The notes below the pieces were generated by a model. The model searched no databases. It was not told the DNA's origin and saw nothing but the letters and a program-made list of their open reading frames with translations. The position numbers and the translations under genes were made by a program. Below, one piece after another: positions 50,295-64,000 of a stretch of DNA of 64,000 bases (position 1 is the stretch's first letter; the number at the start of each line of letters is the position of its first letter). The DNA is from Palleronia abyssalis (lineage in GTDB: Bacteria > Pseudomonadota > Alphaproteobacteria > Rhodobacterales > Rhodobacteraceae): the NCBI RefSeq assembly GCF_900302445.1, contig NZ_ONZF01000006.1, positions 123,889 to 187,888 of the forward strand. The letters run 5' to 3'.

Positions 50295-50348
50295 GACCGA
50301 TCCGGTAGTGTCCCACCGCCTTGGGATTCTTTTCCGCCCGGATCGGTC
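50295..50348. repeat. Nested inverted repeat of unknown role
   Basis: GACCGATCCGG (50295-50305) and CCGGATCGGTC (50338-50348) are perfect 11-base arms. Inside, TCCCA (50311-50315) and TGGGA (50322-50326) form a second stem. There is no T-run after either strand. It could be a structured RNA, an operator or a bidirectional terminator between the rhamnosyltransferase-like gene and the str promoter. Confidence 0.45.
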
Positions 50349-50471
50349 TGTGCCTGTCACTGCCTCGCCGCCGCCCGTGTTGCCCGGGCTGGCATGTCAA
50401 CACTGCGACCCAAATGCGCTGGGATCGCGACGCAATTGTGGCAAATTTTCGGCAATGTGGATAATCCCCAT

Positions 50472-51308
50472 TTATGGGGAGGCATTGATGCCCGAGCCGC
50501 GTGCGTAGTGCCGCATCTCTCCCAGTTTCCGGCCAAAATTCTTCTTCAGGATCGCGTCGATCTCGCTGTTCGGCATTTCGATCTTGCGGCCCGTAACGTG
50601 CGGGTTGGCCTTGTTGTCACGATGGACGGTCCGAACGTAGGAATGGACCTTCGTGTCCAGCCAGCAGTCGAAGAACTGCGGCAACTGGCGGTGGTCCGTC
50701 TTGTAGATGTTGTCCACGTATTCCCGGGGCGCGATCAGCGCGGCCCCTACGCTGAGAGGCGTGCGTTCGCAGACCGGATAAACGGCGACATTGTTGGCCC
50801 GCTCTTCCAGAAAAAAACCCAAGTTATGCGCAAGTGCCACCGGCAGATCCCCGCCGGATATATCCAGAAGTCCCGGCGCGGTCCGTTTCAGCCGCGCCAC
50901 GAAATCGTTGTCCAGCGCATCGTCATCGTCGAACCGGAACGTGATCCGGTGCGTGCAATCGTCCGGCGAAACCGCTTGGAACGCAGCCTTGATACCGGAA
51001 TAATGGTGCTGAGGTTTGGCCTCGATCACGCGGATGGACGGGGTGTCGGCGATGAGGTCCGAAAGCCGGGACTTCCAGGGAGCGGGAAGGTTCGACCCGA
51101 CAAGCAGGATACAGGTGAAGTCCTGATCCGTTTGCCCCTTCAGGGACGGCAGACAGAACGTCTCGAACAGGCGGAACCGGCGCTGCAGCCGTTCGGGATC
51201 GAACAGGAACGCCTCCATCGCGTCTATCCCGTCGAAGCCAGGGTAGAAATTGCCGATCGTCGCGAAGGAAAACCGGACCAGCCCGACGACTTGAACCCTG
51301 TGAGACAT
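50472..51308 (-). CDS. Putative rhamnosyltransferase-family glycosyltransferase (PF11316-like)
   Basis: 278 residues. HRVQVVGLVRFSFATIGNF at the start, FCLPSLKGQTDQDFTCILLV, and the acidic ITFRFDDDDALDNDF (D127-D130) match the putative rhamnosyl transferase family, with the DDDD as likely nucleotide-sugar/metal site. It may modify surface glycans. It lies between rpoC and rpsL, which are usually adjacent. Start ATG 51308 has GGGGG upstream. Confidence 0.8.
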   Translation of the reverse strand: MSHRVQVVGLVRFSFATIGNFYPGFDGIDAMEAFLFDPERLQRRFRLFETFCLPSLKGQTDQDFTCILLVGSNLPAPWKSRLSDLIADTPSIRVIEAKPQHHYSGIKAAFQAVSPDDCTHRITFRFDDDDALDNDFVARLKRTAPGLLDISGGDLPVALAHNLGFFLEERANNVAVYPVCERTPLSVGAALIAPREYVDNIYKTDHRQLPQFFDCWLDTKVHSYVRTVHRDNKANPHVTGRKIEMPNSEIDAILKKNFGRKLGEMRHYARGSGINASP

Positions 51309-51377
51309 GCGCGCACCCCCTGCCCCGTCTTCTTTCAGCGAAGCCGCGCGGTCAACATCGCGTATGGCCAAACGAAA

Positions 51378-51403
51378 ACGCCCCGCGCCGAAGCGCGGGG
51401 CGT
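51378..51403 (-). terminator. Intrinsic terminator after rpoC
   Basis: ACGCCCCGCG (51378-51387), loop of 6, CGCGGGGCGT (51394-51403): 10-bp perfect stem, 27 bases after the rpoC stop, followed on the minus strand by TTTTCGTTT. It ends the rplJL-rpoBC operon. Confidence 0.85.
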
Positions 51404-51430
51404 GTGATGCCGGAGCATCGGTGTCGAAGG

Positions 51431-55663
<4,233 letters not shown>

Positions 55664-55699
55664 TTTCCGTCCTTAAACGTAAGGGTGCATTGGGGGGAC

Positions 55700-55722
55700 G
55701 GGGCCGGCGTCGTGCCGGCCCC
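55700..55722 (-). other. Intercistronic hairpin rpoB/rpoC
   Basis: GGGGCCGGC (55700-55708) pairs perfectly with GCCGGCCCC (55714-55722), loop GTCGT, 5 bases after the rpoB stop. No T-run follows. Confidence 0.45.
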
Positions 55723-55727
55723 AAAGA

Positions 55728-59885
<4,158 letters not shown>

Positions 59886-59955
59886 GTAGAGTGCACCTTT
59901 TTCTTCGCGGAGATGCGGGCCCTTGGGGAAGGCCGCCCTCCGGGCGAAACGGGGG

Positions 59956-60078
59956 GCCGGATCCATACCTGGCTGTCCTCCCACAGACAGCCGCCCGATC
60001 CGGCACCGCACCTGGGGAAAGGCCCTGTTGGCCCTTGCCAAGACGCGGAGACCGACCCCGGACTTGTCCGGGATCGGT
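59956..60078 (-). promoter_or_regulatory. rplL/rpoB junction with two structured elements
   Basis: Nearest rplL is a 13-bp stem (one G-U pair) at 60051-60078, without a T-run. Further on, GCCGGATC (59956-59963) pairs with GATCCGGC (59997-60004) and encloses a second hairpin GGCTGTC/GACAGCC (59971-59992). E. coli has an attenuator and RNase III site at this junction, so a similar role in reducing rpoBC relative to rplJL is likely. Confidence 0.55.
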
Positions 60079-60118
60079 CAGTATCACATTCAGTGGCGGA
60101 CGCGTTGCCCGCCCCCAA

Positions 60119-60499
60119 TCACTTGAGCTCGACTTCGGCGCCGGCCGCTTCGAGCTTGCCTTTGATCTCTTCGGCTTCGTCCTTGGAAACCTGCTCTTTG
60201 ACCGGCTTGCCGCCAGCTTCGACCAGTTCCTTGGCTTCCTTGAGGCCCAGACCGGTGATGGCGCGGACTTCTTTGATGACGTTGATCTTCTGAGCGCCGG
60301 CGCTCTTGAGGATCACGTCGAACTCGGTCTGCTCTTCAGCAGCCGCGCCGCCGGCGCCATCGGCCGGGCCGGCCATCATCACGGCGCCGCCAGCGGCGGG
60401 CTCGATGCCGTATTCGTCTTTCAGGATCGTCTTCAGTTCCTGCGCTTCAAGCAGCGTCAGACCGACGATTTGTTCAGCAAGTGCTTTAAGATCAGCCAT
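60119..60499 (-). CDS. rplL: 50S ribosomal protein L7/L12
   Basis: 126 residues; N-terminal dimerisation helix [20 protein letters not shown], Ala/Gly hinge, and the C-terminal factor-binding domain with [20 protein letters not shown]. It forms the ribosomal stalk with L10. It follows rplJ by 67 bases. Confidence 0.99.
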   Translation of the reverse strand: MADLKALAEQIVGLTLLEAQELKTILKDEYGIEPAAGGAVMMAGPADGAGGAAAEEQTEFDVILKSAGAQKINVIKEVRAITGLGLKEAKELVEAGGKPVKEQVSKDEAEEIKGKLEAAGAEVELK

Positions 60500-60566
60500 T
60501 GTCTCGTTTCCGTTCGTTCAGATGTGTTCCAACGTCGCGGCTTTCAAGCCGCAAGGTCTCGCAGGA

Positions 60567-61085
60567 TCAGGCGGCTTCCGCCTTTTCCTCGATGGTCGAC
60601 AGGATGCTCGCGATATTCGAGGCGGGCGCACCGATCGCACCGGCGATGTTGGACGCAGGCGCACCAATGCACGACACGACCTGAGCGATAAGCTCTTCGC
60701 GCGACGGCAGTTTGGCGACATCTGCGACACCGGCGGTGTCCAGCTTCGTCTCGCCCATGGCGCCGCCGAGAATCTTGAACTTCTGATTCTCCTTGGCGTA
60801 CTCGTCCGCCACCTTGGCCGCGGCCACGGGGTCTTCCGAGTAGGACAGGACGGTCTGGCCCAGAAGCAGGTCACCGATGTCAGCCATCGGTGCGTCCTTC
60901 AGGGCGATCTTGGCGAGCCTGTTCTTGGCAACGCGCACGGACCCGCCTGCGGCACGCATGCGCGCACGAAGGTCCTGCATCTCGGCCACCGTGAGGCCCT
61001 GGTAGTGAGCCACCACCACGACGCCAGAGCTTTCGAAGATCTGGCCGAGTTCCTCGACCACTTTCTCTTTCTGGGCTCTATCCAC
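60567..61085 (-). CDS. rplJ: 50S ribosomal protein L10
   Basis: 172 residues; [20 protein letters not shown] start and [20 protein letters not shown] are diagnostic. The start codon is GTG at 61083-61085 with GGAG upstream. It opens rplJL-rpoBC. The genes rplK-rplA and nusG-secE that often precede it are not here. Confidence 0.98.
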   Translation of the reverse strand: MDRAQKEKVVEELGQIFESSGVVVVAHYQGLTVAEMQDLRARMRAAGGSVRVAKNRLAKIALKDAPMADIGDLLLGQTVLSYSEDPVAAAKVADEYAKENQKFKILGGAMGETKLDTAGVADVAKLPSREELIAQVVSCIGAPASNIAGAIGAPASNIASILSTIEEKAEAA

Positions 61086-61324
61086 AGTTTCACTCCAAGT
61101 TTGGAGGGCAACCCCTCCGGCTCAGTCACGGTGTATCGGCCGATACACCGCAGTCCGAACGGGTCGTCGCACCCCTGTGGCAGCCGTGTACGGCTACGAG
61201 AGAATGTCTCTTCCCGTCTCGGGCAGGAATTATGCAAGGGGGACCCCCTACACCCACCGTCTCGGACGATCCGAACGCCCCGAAGCGAATCGCTCAAGGG
61301 TGTCCGAGTGGCCCTCCTAGAGCT
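61086..61324 (-). promoter_or_regulatory. Structured rplJ leader (L10-leader candidate)
   Basis: About 240 bases before rplJ. Elements are a stem GGAGGG/CCCTCC (61103-61118) near the ribosome site, a 22-base perfect palindrome at 61129-61150 (arms CGGTGTATCGG), and long pairing CTCGGAC/GTCCGAG around 61260-61310. A CATAAT -10-like hexamer on the minus strand (61229-61234) lacks a good -35. L10 leaders bind the L10-L12 complex for autoregulation in many bacteria; the exact kink-turn was not verified. Confidence 0.5.
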
Positions 61325-61400
61325 TTGGGTGGGAAATGCCAAGCGGCGATCTCGTTTTTTGACATTGCGTCCCGGACGCAACAGCGGCACGTCTGACGGC

Positions 61401-62195
61401 ATGGCTTATTCCCTCGACCCCGACACGCTGCGCCGCGGGATCGCAAGCGCCGCGCCACGCGGCATGTCTACCTCGACGCGGGACAGGGCGCGGCGCCTGA
61501 TGCTGGCCTGGATCGACACCGCCATTGCCCATCGGGTCGGCGCTAATGACCTTGCCCGGGCCCTTCGCGACGGCCAAGCCGCGCGTCAGATCGCTGCAGC
61601 GCGCCGGGCCGAGATCGCCGCCGATCCACCCGACGCGATCCGCAATGCCGCCTGCGCGCCCGGATGCGCGTTCTGTTGCGTGCTGACCGACGAGGATGGG
61701 GGCACGATTTCCACCGCCGAGGCGCAGGCCGTGCATGCCGCCCTTGTTCCGATGGCTGGACAGCGTGACGGTAGCGACTGGATGCACCGCGCGTGCCCTG
61801 CCCTCGACCCCGAGACGCGGTTGTGCCGCATCTATGACGACCGACCCGAGATTTGCCGGTCCTACATCTCGACCGATGCTGCCGCCTGCGAAATCAACGC
61901 TGCGGGCGGCTCGGCGCCCGGAGGCGGTGTGATCGGATCACATGTCGATTTTCTGGCTTTGCTCGCGGTGTCGCGCGCTGCCATGACGGGCCTCGCTCAA
62001 GTTCCGACATTCGCACTGAGGGACGTCGCTGCCGCTGCCTTGAACGGCCGGGACGCGAAAGAAGCACTGAACGCCGCGCGCCATCCGCCGGTGATGCTGG
62101 ACCGCGTGCAATCAGGCGCGGAACGGGGCCGGACCTACTCCTCCGGTTCCTCTTCCTCGGGTGAGCCCACGAGGACCCAGCGCCCACCGCGATAG
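61401..62195 (+). CDS. YkgJ-family cysteine-cluster (putative metal-chelating) protein
   Basis: 264 residues. The CxxxCxxCC cluster CAPGCAFCC (C85, C89, C92, C93) followed by HRACPALD, LCRIYDDRPEICRSY and a further cysteine at 163 matches the UPF0153/YkgJ zinc/iron-chelating family. The molecular role is unknown. The N-terminus is a 75-residue helical region. The last about 20 residues (Ser/Pro/Arg) are antisense to the acidic tail of the convergent lipoprotein gene (61-base overlap), so the original stop may have been lost. Confidence 0.78.
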   Translation: MAYSLDPDTLRRGIASAAPRGMSTSTRDRARRLMLAWIDTAIAHRVGANDLARALRDGQAARQIAAARRAEIAADPPDAIRNAACAPGCAFCCVLTDEDGGTISTAEAQAVHAALVPMAGQRDGSDWMHRACPALDPETRLCRIYDDRPEICRSYISTDAAACEINAAGGSAPGGGVIGSHVDFLALLAVSRAAMTGLAQVPTFALRDVAAAALNGRDAKEALNAARHPPVMLDRVQSGAERGRTYSSGSSSSGEPTRTQRPPR

Positions 62196-62332
62196 GCCAT
62201 CTTTCCGGCACCATACGCGCCTTTGACGGATGCCTTCGCAGCGAATCCAGCCGTGTTGGCGGTTCCGCTGGCAACCGTATCGCACGCGGACAAACCCAGA
62301 GCGAGGGTGATGAGAATCGTGAAATGTCGCAC
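62135..62332 (-). CDS. Small lipoprotein
   Basis: 65 residues from GTG 62332. The lipoprotein signal RHFTILITLALGLSAC ends in a typical lipobox with C16 as acylation site. The mature part is short (TVASGTANTAGFAAKASVKG, then YGAGKMAYRGGRWVLVG) and ends in EEEEPEE. The family is unknown; similar small lipoproteins are frequent in Rhodobacteraceae. It is convergent and overlapping with the YkgJ gene. Confidence 0.65.
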   Translation of the reverse strand: MRHFTILITLALGLSACDTVASGTANTAGFAAKASVKGAYGAGKMAYRGGRWVLVGSPEEEEPEE

Positions 62333-62450
62333 TTTATTACCTATTCTGGACCACGTTGTCGGACCTAAGACGTGATCATGACGGCGCCATTCAACACTGA
62401 ACCACGACTGCGTGAGATGCCTGCGGGGGTCGGAAGTAAACAAGGAAAAT

Positions 62451-62464
62451 TTGCGCTGGCTCAA
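62451..62464 (+). promoter_or_regulatory. Possible FNR-type site upstream of hemN
   Basis: TTGCGCTGGCTCAA keeps the TTG...CAA frame and spacing of the FNR/FnrL consensus TTGAT-N4-ATCAA (right half 4/5, left half 3/5). It lies 36 bases before the hemN ATG. hemN genes of Rhodobacter are FnrL-controlled, which supports the guess, but the left half is weak. Confidence 0.3.
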
Positions 62465-62499
62465 AGTGCGGAGCGGTCGGGCCGTGGCAGGTTTGCGAC

Positions 62500-63855
62500 A
62501 TGACACAGATCGACCGCCTTCGCCGCTATGGCCTCTTCGATGCGCGGGTTCCGCGCTATACCAGCTATCCGACCGCGCCGGTTTTTGCGCCAGAGATCAG
62601 CGCGGGATTCCAGGAAGCATGTCTGCTGACCCTCGACCCGTCGAAACCGGTCTCGGTCTACATGCACCTGCCCTTCTGCGAGAGGCTTTGCTGGTTTTGC
62701 GCCTGTCATACCCAGGGCACCAAATCCCTGTCGCCGGTCGAAGGCTATGTGGACGCGATTGCGGCCGAGCTGTCGCTGCTGGCCGACACGCGCCCGGACG
62801 GCACGCAGATGGGCATGCTGCATTGGGGCGGCGGAACGCCTACCATCCTGCCCCCTGCCCTGATCCATAAGGTCGCGCAGGCGATCCAAGCGGTTCTGCC
62901 CCCGTCGCCGCAATTCGAGTTCTCGGTCGAGACGGACCCGACGATGATCGATGCGGCCAAGGTCGAGGCGTTGCGCGCATGTGGCATGACCCGGGCAAGC
63001 ATCGGCATCCAGGATTTCGCACCCGAGGTGCAAGCGGCGATCGGGCGCCCGCAGAGCTTTGGCGTCACCCGCCGCTGCGTCGACATGCTGCGTGCCGCCG
63101 GGGTGGGATCGATCAATGCTGACCTGGTGTACGGGCTTCCCTTCCAGACGGCCGAACGGTTCCGGACGACCGTGCGCCGCGTGCTGGAGCTTGCGCCGGA
63201 TCGGATCGCCCTGTTCGGCTATGCCCACGTGCCGAAGATTTCGAAGCGACAACGCCTCATCCCCACATCCGCCCTGCCCGGCGACGAGATGCGGTATACC
63301 CTGTCGCAGGAGGCCCGCGGCATATTTGAGCAGGAGGGCTATGTCGCCGTCGGCATCGACCATTTTGCCAAACCGGGGGACGCACTGGCCCGCGCCGCGA
63401 CACAGGGCAGCCTGCGTCGGAACTTCCAAGGATACACGACGGACGAATGTGAAACCTTGATCGGGCTCGGGGCATCCTCGATCTCGCGGTTTTCCCAAGG
63501 CTACGTTCAGAATGCGTCGGCAACGTCGGCATATATGAAACGCATTTCGGAATGTCAGTTCGCCGGTGCGCGGGGTTACGCCTTCACCCAGGACGATCGC
63601 CTGCGCGGCCACGTGATCGAGAGGATCATGTGCGATTTCCGTCTCGATTTCTCCTTGCTTCGGACCGCGTTCGGCGAGGCCGCCGAGGCGCTGATGCCCA
63701 TCCATACCCAAATCGCCCGGGATTTCGACGGGATGGTGGACCTTACCCCGGACAGGCTGACCCTGCGCCCGGAGGGAACACCGCTGGCCCGTCTGATCGC
63801 GCAACGCTACGACGCCCATGATCCGGTCGGGGCACAGTTCTCTAAAGCGTCCTGA
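62500..63855 (+). CDS. hemN: Oxygen-independent coproporphyrinogen III oxidase
   Basis: 451-residue radical-SAM enzyme that decarboxylates coproporphyrinogen III to protoporphyrinogen IX without O2. The PRYTSYPTAPVF N-terminal segment, the cluster motif PFCERLCWFCACH (C60, C64, C67, C69), HWGGGTPTILP and SIGIQDFAPEVQAAIGR are diagnostic of HemN proper, not the HemW group. Length is normal. It stands alone between the lipoprotein gene and the window end. Confidence 0.97.
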   Translation: MTQIDRLRRYGLFDARVPRYTSYPTAPVFAPEISAGFQEACLLTLDPSKPVSVYMHLPFCERLCWFCACHTQGTKSLSPVEGYVDAIAAELSLLADTRPDGTQMGMLHWGGGTPTILPPALIHKVAQAIQAVLPPSPQFEFSVETDPTMIDAAKVEALRACGMTRASIGIQDFAPEVQAAIGRPQSFGVTRRCVDMLRAAGVGSINADLVYGLPFQTAERFRTTVRRVLELAPDRIALFGYAHVPKISKRQRLIPTSALPGDEMRYTLSQEARGIFEQEGYVAVGIDHFAKPGDALARAATQGSLRRNFQGYTTDECETLIGLGASSISRFSQGYVQNASATSAYMKRISECQFAGARGYAFTQDDRLRGHVIERIMCDFRLDFSLLRTAFGEAAEALMPIHTQIARDFDGMVDLTPDRLTLRPEGTPLARLIAQRYDAHDPVGAQFSKAS

Positions 63856-64000
63856 CCCGTGACACCTGCTTAACCCGGCTTATTCATCCAAATCGGTTGG
63901 GGAAGGTTGCGTGCGCCTGAAAGCGCCGTAGAATCAAGCTGCTACACCGCAATCCGCCAGCAGCTTCGGACGCACGCATGGGTGAAACTCTACGGTCGGT
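63856..64000. other. Edge region with nested inverted repeats
   Basis: 145 bases after hemN. TGCGTGCG (63908-63915) pairs with CGCACGCA (63971-63978), and inside it AAGCTGCT (63936-63943) pairs with AGCAGCTT (63959-63966), giving a two-tier structure. An ATG at 63978 overlaps its right arm and opens a frame (MGETLRS) that leaves the window; without a ribosome site it cannot be called a gene. Confidence 0.35.

Larger units (their letters stand above)
49960..50471 (-). promoter_or_regulatory. str-operon leader and upstream non-coding region
   Basis: 512 bases without a convincing gene. It holds the rpsL leader of about 220 bases with a 12-base palindrome GTGTTGCAACAC (49976-49987), the promoter at 50186-50214, a long inverted repeat at 50295-50348, and a hairpin TCCCCAT/ATGGGGA overlapping the stop of the rhamnosyltransferase-like gene. 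Confidence 0.5.

Noticed and set aside
50456..50464. Perfect DnaA-box match (TTATCCACA on the minus strand) near rpsL.
   Set aside because: Only one copy; no cluster, AT-rich unwinding region or dnaA/dnaN/parAB genes nearby. A few matches are expected by chance in 64 kb.
61300..61350. tRNA-like wording GTGTCCGAGTGGCC resembling the D-arm of tRNA-Ser/Leu.
   Set aside because: No acceptor stem, anticodon arm or T-loop could be built around it.
61368..61396. TTGACA-17 bases promoter for the YkgJ-type gene.
   Set aside because: The -35 is good, but the hexamer at the proper distance (CAGCGG) has no -10 resemblance.

Overview
The window is high-GC chromosomal DNA from an alphaproteobacterium, most likely of the Rhodobacterales (Roseobacter/Rhodobacter group). 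The evidence is the rpmH-rnpA-yidD/yidC-MOSC-yihA-argB neighbourhood, a bztABCD-type acidic amino-acid ABC operon, an ATP12 assembly factor, a DUF1127-like small protein, a zinc-LID adenylate kinase, and rplQ followed by rarA-crcB-rluC. This is inferred from gene content; no species can be named. I saw no rRNA, tRNA, CRISPR array, insertion sequence or integrase.

Left part (1-24600). A CIA30-like C-terminus and a BCCT transporter lead into a minus-strand block: hotdog thioesterase, inositol-monophosphatase-like protein, orphan histidine kinase, flavin disulfide oxidoreductase and VTT membrane protein. The plus-strand ribosome/membrane-biogenesis block follows. rpmH, rnpA and yidD have a clear promoter, and are separated from yidC, MOSC, yihA, a five-haem cytochrome c, argB and a SixA-like phosphatase by about 3.4 kb. 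That 3.4 kb carries a leader-like mini-ORF, a DUF1127-like peptide, a DUF1353 protein, ttcA and a degenerate EAL protein. On the minus strand lie an HhH glycosylase-like gene, bztD-C-B-A, and then the ATP12-HAD-rluC-crcB-rarA chain.

Central and right part (28100-61090) is almost entirely the minus-strand ribosomal/RNA-polymerase supercluster. In transcription order it reads rplJ-rplL-rpoB-rpoC, rpsL-rpsG-fusA-tuf, rpsJ-rplC-rplD-rplW-rplB-rpsS-rplV-rpsC-rplP, rpmC-rpsQ-rplN-rplX-rplE-rpsN-rpsH-rplF-rplR-rpsE-rpmD, rplO, secY-adk, rpsM-rpsK-rpoA-rplQ. The unusual point is that this normally tight array is cut into segments by unrelated genes, and the cuts coincide with intrinsic terminators and promoter-like sequences. 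The inserts are a rhamnosyltransferase-like gene (rpoC/rpsL), a 2-oxoglutarate-Fe(II) oxygenase (rplP/rpmC), an opposite-strand methyltransferase without its own stop codon (rpmD/rplO), an outer-membrane beta-barrel gene (rplO/secY) and a 35-residue membrane peptide (adk/rpsM). Many remaining junctions carry perfect GC-rich hairpins without U-tracts.

The right end (61100-64000) has a structured rplJ leader, a YkgJ-type cysteine-cluster protein convergent with a small lipoprotein, hemN with a possible FNR-type site, and an unexplained nested inverted repeat at the edge.

The most promising new biology is the oxygenase directly behind rplP. The known L16 arginine hydroxylase YcfD modifies a site that is conserved here as R82. 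The transcriptional segmentation of the cluster and the leader-peptide/alternative-hairpin region at 8649-8935 come next. All regulatory elements are from reading the sequence by eye.
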